From Agrocybe praecox (Eukaryota; Basidiomycota; Agaricomycetes; Agaricales; Agrocybaceae), in the NCBI GenBank assembly GCA_964017145.1, contig CAXHKQ010000072.1, positions 1 through 17,735 of the forward strand: a stretch of 17,735 nt of DNA, given 5' to 3'. The position numbers were made by a program, and so were the translations under genes. Positions 1-8,599 of the stretch are shown here, piece after piece. The notes below the pieces were generated by a model that had not been told where the DNA came from, searched no databases, and worked only from the letters and a program-made list of their open reading frames with translations. The number at the start of each line of letters is the position of its first letter. Position 1 is the stretch's first letter.

Positions 1-33
1 TGACCGCACAGTTTGATGTTTAGATGTGTGTAG

Positions 34-39
34 TTTATT
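34..39 (-). terminator. AATAAA polyadenylation signal in the LTR
   Basis: The minus strand reads AATAAA about 50 bases downstream of the TATA-like box. In LTR elements the 3' LTR supplies the polyadenylation signal for the genomic RNA, and this hexamer is the canonical form. The cleavage site is not determined. Confidence 0.45.
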
Positions 40-84
40 GTTGGAAAGTAAAGTAGGGAATCCAATCCGGGTATACCAATATAC

Positions 85-91
85 GTTTATA
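85..91 (-). promoter_or_regulatory. TATA-like box in the LTR
   Basis: TATAAAC on the minus strand inside the LTR is placed as expected for a U3 promoter. In a 3' LTR it would drive transcription out of the element into flanking DNA to the left. The call rests on motif and position only. Confidence 0.4.
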
Positions 92-143
92 CCAGTTTGA
101 TGAGAACAGAAATTTCAGAGGTGTTCAGCAGATATTTTCAACA

Positions 144-152
144 CCCCAACTT
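144..152 (-). other. Polypurine tract of the copia element
   Basis: The minus strand reads AAGTTGGGG immediately before the LTR TG. An LTR retrotransposon uses such a tract to prime plus-strand DNA. It is short and contains two T residues, as copia-type tracts often do. Its position exactly at the LTR edge is the main support. Confidence 0.6.
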
Positions 153-198
153 GCTACATTTTATAATTCAAGAAATGAACATTTGATCGCGAATTATA

Positions 199-2565
199 TT
201 ATGAAGCATACATACTCATTCCGTTAATACAATTCGTCAAAACATTCGTACCGACGCATTTAGTCAAACAATCGGCAACATTCTTCTCGGTTGGCACATA
301 TTGCAAAGTAATTAATCCGTCCGCGACTTTTTCGCGTATGAAGTGATAGCGGATGCTAATATGTTTGGTGTTCTTACGGAACGCCTCCGTCTCCGCGATC
401 TCCAACGCTCCTTGGTTGTCGCAGAACAACTTGACTCCATCGATCTTCTCAAATTGTCCCATGAACTCGGACAACCACGCCGCCTCCTGCGCCGCCGCCG
501 ACATCGCCATGTACTCGGCTTCAGTTGTGGATAGTGCGACTGTCTTCTGTCGCTTGCTGTTCCACGAGACGGCTCCTCCAGCCAGCAAATACACCCAACC
601 CGAACACGACCTTCTATCGACCACGTCTGCAGCCCAGTCTGCGTCGACGAATCCGCTCAATCGTCCATCGCATCTTTTGTACTTGATGCGGTAATTGATC
701 GTCCCCTTGAGGTACCGCATTATACGTTTCACGGCAGCCCAATGTGAAGATCTGTAATTGGAATTGAATCGACTCACATTGTTAACAGCGAACGCCAAGT
801 CTGGGCGAGTGCCCTGGACCAGATATAACAAGCTGCCCACAGCTTCTTGGTAGGGCGCTTCAATTACATCATCATCTGGTGAATTCGGCATCAACTTCTG
901 CGACACATCAGTCGGTGTCGCAACCGGCTTGCAATCACTCATCTTGAACCGCTCCAGCACATCTCTGGCGTATGACGCCTGCCCAATCGAAATTCCGTCC
1001 TTCTCAAATTCGATTTGCAATCCGACGCACGTCTTCGCACGCCCCAAGTACTTCATGTGGAACTTCTTTTCCAACTTCGCTCTTATCTGATCGCGCACAG
1101 CAGGGTCTTTCCAGCAAATCAATATATCATCGACGTAAATTGCTATTATGAGGTCCACATTTTTCGTGTAGTAGACGCACATGTCGATCTTTGATTTGAT
1201 CAATCCAAATGATTGCAACGCTTCGTCCAGACATCTATTCCACTGACGACCACTCTGCTTCAGGCCATACATCGCCTTTTTCAGCCTGCACACACGGCCA
1301 CTACCGTCATCAAATCCTTCCGGCTGCTGCGTATATATCTCCTCGTCCAAGTCGCCCTGTAAATAGGCCGTAATCGCGTCCATTTGGTCAATGCTAAGGC
1401 CGCGCTGCGCTGCCATAGCAATTAGCAGACGGAGTGACGTGTAGCGCACAACCGGAGAATACGTTTCCGTAAAGTCCACGCCATACGTCTGCGAGCACCC
1501 TTTCGCAACAAGGCGCGCCTTATAACGCAGCACCGTCCCGTCATCATCTCGCTTGGTTTTAAAAACCCACTTCGTCTTGATCGCCTTTCGGCCCGCAGGC
1601 AGACTCATCAGCTCCCATGTCTTATTCACGTTCAGTGACTCCAATTCACTGCGCATCGCATTCCTCCAATCTACGGCGTTGTGACCACCGAGCGCATCTT
1701 CTGGTGTCATCGGATCGCCGGTTTCTTGATCACACGCCAAATATACATATTTAGGCTCATTGGTGCGACTACGCTCAGAACGGCGTAACTTTTCTTCGAC
1801 TTCTGATTTCACCGCCCCAACTGGCTTCGCAGCTTCAACTAGCGGATCTGAAACCGCGTCATCAAACGCTTCCTCATCGTCGAACTCTCCCTCCCCAGTT
1901 TCGTCGTTATCATTCGCACCTTCTTCTACAACCGGCTCCACCGGCTCTTCTTCAGCATCGTCGTCGTGCAAATCAACCACCACATTCTTTCCGATTTTCG
2001 CCGCATTCATGTCCAGAAATACCACATCCCGGCACGTAACCACTTTACGTTTCTTCAAATCAAAACATCGCAGACCTTTCTGCGCATCCGCATATCCGAT
2101 AAAAATCATCTTCTCTGCCTTCTCATCCCATTTGCGTCTTTGCTGCTTGTTCACATGAACCATCACTGCGTTTCCGAACATCTCCAGTTTGGCCAAATTC
2201 GGCCTCTCTCCAGACCAAATTTCTTCGGGCGTCTTTCCGGTCGTTCGATTGACCGATCGATTGATCAAGTACGCGGCGTGGTGGACCGCCTCCGCCCAAA
2301 ATTCTTTCCCAAGGTCAGCGTCATTCAGCATGCACTTTGCACGCTCCACAATCGTGCGATTCATTCTCTCAGCCGTGCCATTCTGCTGCGGCGTATAAGG
2401 TACGGTCGTCTCATGCACAATTCCTGCATCTTCGCATATCTTTCGCATCGCGCTATTCACAAATTCGGTGCCATTGTCTGATCGCAGGCGTTTAATCTTT
2501 TTGTCGCACTGATTCTCGGCCATGTGTTTGAATGCGGAAAACACATCCACGACTGCTGACATCAC
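199..2565 (-). CDS. pol (partial): Copia-type polyprotein, C-terminal part (integrase end, reverse transcriptase, RNase H)
   Basis: This 788-residue frame encodes the replication enzymes of the retrotransposon. Residues 1-160 are the integrase core end: Asp in RSDNGTEF (residue 30) and Glu in NGTAER (66), separated by 35 residues as in the DD35E family. The first catalytic Asp and the HHCC zinc finger are missing. Residues 198-240 form a very acidic linker. Residues 310-560 are the copia-type reverse transcriptase, with KARLVAKG, QMDAITAYLQGDL (Asp 396), AMYGLKQSGRQW and the YVDDILI box (477-483). Residues 635-770 are RNase H, with FVDADWA (Asp 641), STTEAEY (Glu 682), CDNQGA (Asp 716) and VADCLTK. 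All visible RT and RNase H motifs are intact. The first in-frame codon used, at 2565, is GTG, followed by ATG. Neither is a natural start, because the true polyprotein began further upstream; the frame runs on to a stop at 2596-2598. The TAA stop is at 199-201. Confidence 0.95.
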   Translation of the reverse strand: MMSAVVDVFSAFKHMAENQCDKKIKRLRSDNGTEFVNSAMRKICEDAGIVHETTVPYTPQQNGTAERMNRTIVERAKCMLNDADLGKEFWAEAVHHAAYLINRSVNRTTGKTPEEIWSGERPNLAKLEMFGNAVMVHVNKQQRRKWDEKAEKMIFIGYADAQKGLRCFDLKKRKVVTCRDVVFLDMNAAKIGKNVVVDLHDDDAEEEPVEPVVEEGANDNDETGEGEFDDEEAFDDAVSDPLVEAAKPVGAVKSEVEEKLRRSERSRTNEPKYVYLACDQETGDPMTPEDALGGHNAVDWRNAMRSELESLNVNKTWELMSLPAGRKAIKTKWVFKTKRDDDGTVLRYKARLVAKGCSQTYGVDFTETYSPVVRYTSLRLLIAMAAQRGLSIDQMDAITAYLQGDLDEEIYTQQPEGFDDGSGRVCRLKKAMYGLKQSGRQWNRCLDEALQSFGLIKSKIDMCVYYTKNVDLIIAIYVDDILICWKDPAVRDQIRAKLEKKFHMKYLGRAKTCVGLQIEFEKDGISIGQASYARDVLERFKMSDCKPVATPTDVSQKLMPNSPDDDVIEAPYQEAVGSLLYLVQGTRPDLAFAVNNVSRFNSNYRSSHWAAVKRIMRYLKGTINYRIKYKRCDGRLSGFVDADWAADVVDRRSCSGWVYLLAGGAVSWNSKRQKTVALSTTEAEYMAMSAAAQEAAWLSEFMGQFEKIDGVKLFCDNQGALEIAETEAFRKNTKHISIRYHFIREKVADGLITLQYVPTEKNVADCLTKCVGTNVLTNCINGMSMYAS

Positions 2566-2580
2566 AGCAACAGCGTCATT

Positions 2581-3041
2581 CGCTCGCTCGTTTGTTTACA
2601 TCCGATCGGCTAAAAAATGTTGCGTGCTGTGTGCGTTCCATCTTTCTGGTGCTCCTGCTGCTGCCTTCAACAGCCCTGCAGACTCAACGTCCGTCTCATC
2701 ATTTAGAACGAATGCCGATGTATCAACAACCAGCTCGTCTTCTGGCGGTCGTCATCGTGGTGGCCGCAGTAGCGGCGTCATTCATGCATTCGCTGCTGCG
2801 GCCGAGTCTTTCGCGTGAAGTGCTTGAAGAAGATCGGGATTGAGCGCAACAAGATTCTGAATAGGTGTTGCAAGTGTCCATGTGTTTATGCCGGCTCATG
2901 AGCTTGGGAGCAAAAGGTTTAGGTTGCAGAAATTGTGCAGAACACACTAAACTGATACAAACAATTGCACCATACACTAATGCGTGTGCATGTGTGCGTG
3001 AACAAGCTCCAATAAGTACCTCAAACCCAGCTTGTTAGATA
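2581..3041. other. Unassigned junction between copia and mariner, with broken coding-like frames
   Basis: No known element or gene is recognised here. About 2600-2870 is rich in CTG/GCG-type triplets and is open in several frames. A plus frame (2532-2843, starting inside copia) shows two hydrophobic stretches, SIFLVLLLLPSTAL and LLAVVIVVAAVAAS. The minus strand shows a short frame, NLVALNPDLLQALHAKDSA, ending in a stop. None has a convincing start, and they overlap, so at most one is real. It may be a remnant of the lost 5' part of the retrotransposon or of a host exon. From about 2870 to 3041 I see no feature except short repeats next to the mariner. Confidence 0.4.
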
Positions 3042-3074
3042 TTAGGTGTATAACCTTGCTCATGCCGTTTTTTG
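3042..3074 (+). repeat. Left TIR of the mariner
   Basis: The sequence begins TTAGGTGTATAACCTTGCTC and ends in a run of six T before G. It matches the reverse complement of 3910-3941 at every base apart from one extra T. It follows a TA at 3040-3041. Confidence 0.93.
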
Positions 3075-3117
3075 TCCAACTTTGAGACTTTATTGTGAAG
3101 ATACGGCTACATATATC

Positions 3118-3769
3118 TTATTCAAAATACTGGCCATTGCTAGCTACTACTTTTGACCATCTTTTCGGTAGCATCCGGATTTCGTGGCCTCACAACGGGT
3201 CATCTTTTGTAGCGATTCATGAAACAGTCCAATTTCTCACTTATTCATGAAAACGGGAGTCCTCGTCAACAAGGCCTAGGACCATCGATCAGGACATGTA
3301 GTATTTAGGTGGAGCCAAGTCCGGAGAGTACAGCGGAGGGGTTGAGACCTTCCATTTCGGACTTCCCAGGTGTTATTTGATTTTTTTTGCGATGAGGTGT
3401 CGAGAATTGTCATACAAGAAAATTACTGAATTGTCTTTTTTATTCAATTGAGGCCGCTGATCTTTCAGTGATCGACTCAATCGCATCAATTTTGTTCGGT
3501 ATCGATTCCTTGTGTTGATTTCACTTGGCCTCAGCCCTTAATAACACACCATACATTTCTGGTCCCACCAAAAGACCAAAAGGCCTAGAACTCCGGAATC
3601 ACAATTTTCGAAGCGTTGAATTCACTCGCGACACGATCTTTACCATCAAAAGCAGCCTCGCCTTAAGTTTCTAAGCGCTTCGATGAGCCTCAGCCTTACT
3701 GGTCTTCGATTTTAATAAGAAAAACATGACTTCCCGCAAACGACGAAAATTTGGCTCGAACGCGGACAT
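3118..3769 (-). pseudogene. Mariner transposase, decayed
   Basis: The frame starts at ATG 3769 with MSAFEPNFRRLREVMFF, matching the mariner N-terminal DNA-binding domain, and ends at TAA 3118-3120 after LPKRWSKVVASNGQYFE, the typical mariner C-terminus. Between them are VFWWDQKCMVCY (its Asp at 3564-3562), YDNSRH (second catalytic Asp, 3411-3409) and YSPDLAPPKYY. The block holding the first catalytic Asp is deleted. In DD34D mariners the third catalytic Asp follows SPDLAP by two residues; here that codon, 3306-3304, is AAA (Lys). In-frame stops follow MVCY, follow KKIK, interrupt the C-terminal part (around VS*IATKDDPL*) and lie near 3600-3700. The C-terminal half is otherwise collinear with the family. 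The protein cannot be functional. Confidence 0.9.
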
Positions 3770-3909
3770 GTTCAATCAAGAATAAGTTCGTGATGCAAAC
3801 TGATAAGGTCCTATGTTTTGATATCACTAGGTACTCAGATACCAAAGCCTGATGTATGCCGATTTTTATCAATTTTCATCGATCAGAACGACCGCTATAG
3901 ACTCATATA

Positions 3910-3941
3910 CAAAAACGGCATGAGCAAGGTTATACACCTAA
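3910..3941 (-). repeat. Right TIR of the mariner
   Basis: This is the reverse complement of the left TIR, with five instead of six bases in the homopolymer. It is followed by TA at 3942-3943. Confidence 0.93.
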
Positions 3942-3955
3942 TATATATGGAGCGA

Positions 3956-3971
3956 ACAAGCTCGAGCTTGT
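3956..3971. repeat. 16-bp perfect palindrome
   Basis: ACAAGCTCGAGCTTGT reads the same on both strands and lies 14 bases outside the right mariner end. The related 8-mers AACAAGCT (3001-3008) and AGCTTGTT (3029-3036) form an inverted pair just outside the left end. No function is known. Confidence 0.8.
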
Positions 3972-4028
3972 ACGTTATAATATTGTTAAATTCAAGAATA
4001 CCTATTTGTGCGTCCAAGGTCGAATAAT

Positions 4029-4050
4029 GTAGTTATAATATTATAACTAC
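4029..4050. repeat. 22-bp perfect palindrome
   Basis: The left half GTAGTTATAAT is followed directly by its reverse complement, with no spacer. A partial copy of the core (GTTATAATATT) lies at about 3974-3984. It may be a transposon end, a cruciform-prone site or a chance AT-rich palindrome. Confidence 0.85.
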
Positions 4051-4681
4051 CAAGATTCTTACTAAAAAAAACCGTGAATAGCACCCATTATTCGTGGTTC
4101 ACGTTACAGAAAGCATTGAAAATGAACTTAGGGGTAGTACAGCAAACCGATGGACATTCACGCGCGCAATGCATAATCTCCCAACGGTCAGGTACCCGTG
4201 GCAACCGGCAACGACTGTATGCTGAATGTGTGTGCGGTAATTAGTATTCGCATTGTACTGTGGTCGTGTGTGTTTGTTTTCTATGTGCGCCCGGTGTGCA
4301 CTTGTCTGTGTGTGTGTGCGAATGCGTGCTAGAGGTAAACACGGCACATTAATGCATGCGTACGCATATTCACAACATTTTGCATGCTCCGCACACACAC
4401 ACACACAACATGAATGCATAAATGCGTTCGACGTCGCTCTGTGCTGTGCTGTTATGCTGATGCTGATGCGTGTATGTTTTCGTGTTATGTTGCGGCGTAT
4501 GCGGTCAGGAGCGGACGCAGCGGCGAGCCCGTGATGATGAGCCTGTGCGTGTGCGAGTGCGTTCGAGAACAGTGGTGTGGTAAGATGAAGGTAGTATATG
4601 CAGACGCAAAAAATTGCACAACGCTCTGTCTGCATCAACGTCGCGTCGTTGTCGTCGTCTGGAGAGAGATGCCAGGCACCA

Positions 4682-4702
4682 CTCTGCTCTGCTCTGCTCT
4701 GC
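4682..4702. repeat. (CTCTG)4 pentanucleotide tandem repeat
   Basis: Four CTCTG units are followed directly by two CGCACAAG units at 4702-4717. This is a simple tandem repeat in a non-coding block. Confidence 0.85.
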
Positions 4703-4890
4703 GCACAAGCGCACAAGCGGGAGCGATAAGCATTCTGTATGTACATGCGCACGTACGTTTCGGCCATCAGGTTAATGGTGAACGACTACGGTCATAACCT
4801 GGCCGGGCATGGTCTAACCTCGTTGAGCGCCTCGCCTCGTACAACGTCAGTTTAGCTTAATATGGGCGCACACGACCAGCAGACGAGCCG

Positions 4891-4892
<2 letters not shown>

Positions 4893-4930
<38 letters not shown>
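4893..4930. repeat. (CA)19 microsatellite
   Basis: This is an uninterrupted CA dinucleotide run of 38 bases, the longest perfect array in the window. A second shorter array lies at about 4954-4969. Such runs vary in length between individuals and can adopt Z-DNA. Confidence 0.97.
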
Positions 4931-4936
<6 letters not shown>

Positions 4937-4953
4937 AACAAACGAGCGTGCAG

Positions 4954-4969
4954 ACACACACACACACAC
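4954..4969. repeat. (AC)n microsatellite
   Basis: This short AC run is separated from the main CA array by 23 bases of degenerate repeat. Confidence 0.9.
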
Positions 4970-5484
4970 TCATCAAGTATTTACATAATACAACATCAGA
5001 GTGATATTTGCATATTTCAGTACGCGCCCGGGCGTTTGCCTATGCATGGCATAGTACACATGCGAACCCGACCACTGGCTGGCCCGTCCACTGCATTGCA
5101 TCGCGTATAATGCGCATGGGCTGATTGGTTGTAGGACTTTCAGTGGAATATTAGAGTCAAGATACTCCTAATTAGACTAAATCTGTATCTTGAACATGCA
5201 TTCAATAAAAACGCTATTTTCGAGTTACGATGTTGAAATTTTGTCTCGATTTCATATCACTAATAAGCAACGAAAATGTATGTTTGTTTGTATAAGTGAA
5301 AACACTTCGTCATAATTATAATTCTTCGGCGAACCCAAATTTATCAATGAAATCAGACAGCGGAAAACGGAACAATTCAACAACAGTGAGAATTAATCGG
5401 ATTCAGCAGAATATGACATTTGTATTCCTACCACGGGTTTAAAAAATAGTCTTACCACATATCGGCCCAATGTGCCCTGTCCTA

Positions 5485-5508
5485 TACAGGGTACGCCACT
5501 TTTGATGA
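5485..5508 (+). repeat. Left TIR of the 761-bp element
   Basis: The sequence starts TACAGGGTACGCC and pairs with 6222-6245 with two transition differences. It is preceded by TA. Confidence 0.88.
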
Positions 5509-6221
5509 AGCTATAAGAATGACGTGGACATTTTCCAGCCTATTTTTTTTATTCAGACCAGCAATATGTTTAAATTAGTTTATGGATACACCATCTCATA
5601 ACCGCTATTCAATAAATGCAATAGCTGATGAGTTATGCTATGAATTATCAATATGTTTGATAAAAACATTTTGTATTCATATGAATAGTTTTCTTTTAGC
5701 CCTATAGCCTTAACTCAGCGGTCATATAACATCTCTATCCCTTTAGAAATGAATTCACCGCTTACCCTTGCAACATGCTCATTTTTCCCGATTTAAACTG
5801 TAAACCGTTTTCGTTTTGGTAATTAAAAATAGTCGCTGAGTGCCAAATACGCATAAATCCATAGATGGGTCCACAATTCATAGCCTAATTGATTGATTAT
5901 AACTATTTGGTCAATTTGGTCGAATGTGAGTTTTTAAGATTTTCCGGCTGCCTTTCCGCAAAGAGATCTCGCATGCCCATAAACGTAAGCACGATATTCA
6001 AGAACATATTTTATATATCTCCAGAGTATCAGCAATCCTCAGGTTTTATGCTTTCAGAATTCGGGCTTTATTTCGTAGTAGTATTTCGTTATATTGTGAG
6101 ATCGTCAACATGACCTTTTTTGGAAGAACATGTACGTACAAATAACTGGTTCAAGTGCTCAGAGACGTTACTTATATGTGTCAGAAAATAAAGACTGATT
6201 GGTCTAAAGTTACTCGATGAA

Positions 6222-6245
6222 CCATCAAAAGTAGCGCACCCTGTA
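6222..6245 (-). repeat. Right TIR of the 761-bp element
   Basis: The minus strand starts TACAGGGTGCGCTACTTTTG. It is followed by TA at 6246-6247. Confidence 0.88.
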
Positions 6246-7696
6246 TATGTGTGCACAACGGATGGACCGTTTGTGCCGCCGAGGATGACAAATGGTTCGC
6301 CCCGCCGCCGCCGCTCGTCTCGTCTCCGCTCCGCTCCGGTGGCGACGGTGCCGGTGCCGGTGCGGAATTATTATGGATGACAGAAACATGCGTATGCAGC
6401 GCGCCTCCCCCAACCCCAACTTTTGCTGGGCTGGCATGTTTGTTCAGCTCGGCCGTGACGCGTCGCCGTCGTCCTCATCGTGTGTCTAGCAATGCGCAAT
6501 TTATGGGCCGCTCTGGCCGGACATGCCAGCGTCGTCGAGCGTCAGTCATCTTCTTCTCTCACTTCGTCTCACTTCGTCGTCTTTTGTTCGCCGGGGCGCA
6601 AATCGCGCCTTTGTGCGCTGCATAATCACAAATGGAATGACATAAAATATGTAAAATATTCGTTCCAGTTGCGCCTGAGCCTGAGTCTGGGCGCAGTGAA
6701 GTGACAGCCGCATCGGCAGCGCGAAGCTTCGTCGAAATGACAACCGAATCTCCTCCTCATAATGAACTTGTTGACGCGCTAAGCCATTCAACTTTGCCGC
6801 CATCTCGACGGCGACGGCGGCGGCGGCTTTGCGGCGGTTTCATCGTCGTGGCGGGCGCCGATTACTCACGCCTGTGTAAGTCCTCTAATTGATCATTTTA
6901 GCCACGGATTTATAAAATGCAATGCGAGCGTGCACGCGTGTGCATTATGCATACTGCTTCGGCTTCAACTCGTAATGTGCATCTTCATTCGCCGCTCGCT
7001 CGCTCGCGCTCAACTTAAGCCGCAATTGACCATCGAGCACCACCGCCACCGACGTTCCCCAGAATCGCCCGTATCTCAAGATGTGGCTCATGCAGCAAAG
7101 CGCATAAGAGTCATCGACGCGTGTGGCGCGCCGTTCGCAGCTGATTAATTTCCTATAAAAACTCTCACACCACCACCAGCTTGCTGGCACACTTGTCGCG
7201 CGCGCTTTGTCCACCTCTTCAGCACTTCACAGAACTGTGTCCGTTTACGTGCGTCTGCGTGTTAAATGAGCGTGTGCGCATTGGATGGATGAAGATAATC
7301 GCCGTCGCTCGCGATGCCACTTCGACATTCACAGAAGCCGATTTCCGTTCTCGACCGAATGTCATCGGCGAGGAATGTGCGGACGCGTCACGCTCGCGCG
7401 ACGTGCGCGCTGCGTGTGAACCGGTGTCTCGTCGGTCTTGGGTCTCGGTGTCATTTGGCACGCGTGTGGAAAGTGAAACTGATTCTGGAAATGTATTCAA
7501 TATTTGTTGGTGGTGATTGTGTTAAATCAACAAACACTTTGCCCACTTTGTCGTCCTCGTGAGCACCGACACAAGTGTTTTTATACGAGTATTTGTGCAT
7601 AAATATTTTGAAAGCACTCAGTGCCGTATAAACACACACACACACTCGCTCACACGCGCGTGCGACACAAACAACACTCATTAGCTGCGCGGCATA

Positions 7697-7804
7697 ATGG
7701 GCAAGTTTTATCTCGTTCAGTCGGCCGGAGTCGACGACGCGGCGACGAGGCGTGTAAGCACATCATCATCACCATCATCATCAGAGGCGTGTGCCGCTGG
7801 CCAT
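7697..7804 (+). CDS. Candidate short first exon (hypothetical)
   Basis: An ATG in the context cataATGggc opens a frame beginning MGKFYLVQSAGVDDAATRR, followed by a Ser-rich stretch, 36 codons in all. It reaches CAT then GTGAGTATATG at 7805, a good 5' splice donor core, although the last exon base is T rather than G. Without splicing, the frame stops at 7832-7834 after Cys/Val residues from a TG run. No homology is recognised. The Ser run comes from a CAT/TCA microsatellite, so this may be chance. No acceptor partner or downstream exon could be identified. Confidence 0.2.
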
Positions 7805-8528
7805 GTGAGTATATGTGTGTGTGTGTTCGAGTAAAAACTATATCGTACACTATACACTAGGCGATGCCGTCGGGGTGCGCAAATGTTTGCTCTATTCGGC
7901 ACGACGACGTCGGCTCATCGGCACGACAAACGCACACAAACATATACTCTCACCACCAACAACCCGATAGGAAATGATACTTAGCACAGCATCGGCGGCG
8001 TCAAGCGTTGTGTCCTATGATCACACAAACACAAACATATGAATGCATGAGTGTTTAGAAAGAGAGTCCACGACGTATCTTGTATCGGAACGGTTAAATA
8101 ATGACATCGCCCGGATTCGCCGTAAATGAACCTTGAGTTCGGCGACGGTTCAGATTTGTGTGTGTGTGTGTTTGTCGAGAAAATGGGTTTTCTTATCGGG
8201 CGGCACAGCGGTTTGTGAATGTATAATATTTGTTCATTACGAAAGACTGTCGGCCATAGTTTCGACGACGGAAATCACACAAATGAAGGTGTTAAGTGTT
8301 ACCTGCGCATACACATATGAACACGGTATTCGTCGGTGCCGAGAACGTGATGAATTCGCTACACTCTGGTTTACGACACTCATCATTCGCGTGTGCGTAT
8401 ATTTGCACCCTGTTGGTATGCAAAACAGAGTGCTCGATTGTAATACTATTCACACGTACCAGTATTATACACATGAAATCGCAAAACCGCGATATAGAGC
8501 TGTATCTTCGTAAAGACTGCACATTTTC

Positions 8529-8552
8529 TGCACCACTGCACCACTGCACCAC
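8529..8552. repeat. (TGCACCAC)3 octanucleotide tandem repeat
   Basis: Three perfect 8-bp units lie at the edge between the GC-rich block and the following AT-rich block. Confidence 0.9.
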
Positions 8553-8599
8553 TCAGACGACTTTGTTGAATAATCCTATGTTATATCTCCAAAACGCAG

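Larger units (their letters stand above)
1..143 (-). repeat. 3' LTR of the copia element (partial)
   Basis: On the minus strand the sequence begins TGTTGAAAATATC at 143, directly after a GGGG-ending purine tract and 55 bases past the pol stop codon. TGTTG is a usual start for Ty1/copia LTRs. A TATA-like TATAAAC lies at 91-85, about 50 bases into the LTR, and an AATAAA at 39-34, about 105 bases in. That order fits U3, then R. The other LTR end and the target-site duplication lie outside the window, so the full length is unknown. Confidence 0.75.
1..2580 (-). mobile_element. 5'-truncated Ty1/copia LTR retrotransposon
   Basis: Read on the minus strand, the element holds the C-terminal part of integrase, a reverse transcriptase, an RNase H, a short purine tract and the start of a 3' LTR. 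The IN-RT-RNase H order is diagnostic of Ty1/copia; Ty3/gypsy elements put integrase last. The LTR runs off the left edge of the window. The 5' LTR, primer-binding site, gag, protease and first part of integrase are absent. Recognisable copia sequence stops near 2580, and the frame meets a stop at 2596-2598. The surviving frame has no internal stop, so the insertion is probably young and its 5' part was lost by deletion or rearrangement. It cannot be autonomous as it stands. The right boundary is set by loss of recognisable sequence and is approximate. Confidence 0.93.
3042..3941 (-). mobile_element. Mariner (DD34D-type) transposon, 900 bp, non-autonomous
   Basis: The element is bounded by TIRs of about 32 bases and by TA dinucleotides on both sides (3040-3041 and 3942-3943), the hallmark Tc1/mariner target duplication. 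The TIR starts TTAGGTGTATAACCTTGCTC and differs between the ends only by one T in a T run. Inside, the minus strand carries an eroded mariner transposase. Full-length mariners are usually about 1.3 kb, so roughly 0.4 kb is missing; the loss falls between the N-terminal helix-turn-helix region and the middle of the catalytic domain. With intact ends but a dead gene, the copy could only move if an active transposase of the same family were supplied from elsewhere. Confidence 0.93.
3972..5484. other. Non-coding block, TG/CA-rich, no gene assigned
   Basis: The part at 4100-5110 is CpG-containing and full of CA/TG runs; these create long open frames on both strands whose translations are His/Thr- or Cys/Val-rich and resemble no protein. 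The CTCTG tandem and two CA arrays are listed separately. The part at 5110-5484 is AT-rich with no recognisable motif. It ends with CCCTGT at 5475-5480, which is inverted relative to the ACAGGG of the adjoining transposon end and may be the tail of a related copy. Confidence 0.6.
5485..6245. mobile_element. TIR transposon remnant, 761 bp, Tc1/mariner-like
   Basis: The left end begins TACAGGGTACGCCACTTTTG and the reverse complement of the right end begins TACAGGGTGCGCTACTTTTG. The two agree at 21 of the first 23 bases, and both differences are transitions. TA lies outside both ends (5483-5484 and 6246-6247), as expected for Tc1/mariner integration. TACAGGGTG-type starts are common among such families. 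The interior is AT-rich and carries no clear transposase. A minus frame from about 6110 (MLTISQYNEILLRNKARI, then a stop) could be a decayed helix-turn-helix start, but that is speculation. It is either a non-autonomous element or a heavily decayed one. Confidence 0.85.

Noticed and set aside
343..2481. Several plus-strand open frames overlapping the copia pol
   Set aside because: They are antisense shadows of a well-supported retrotransposon frame.
4099..4767. 222-codon minus-strand frame
   Set aside because: The translation is dominated by His/Thr/Cys/Ala runs from CA/TG and CTCTG repeats, and competing plus frames cover the same bases.
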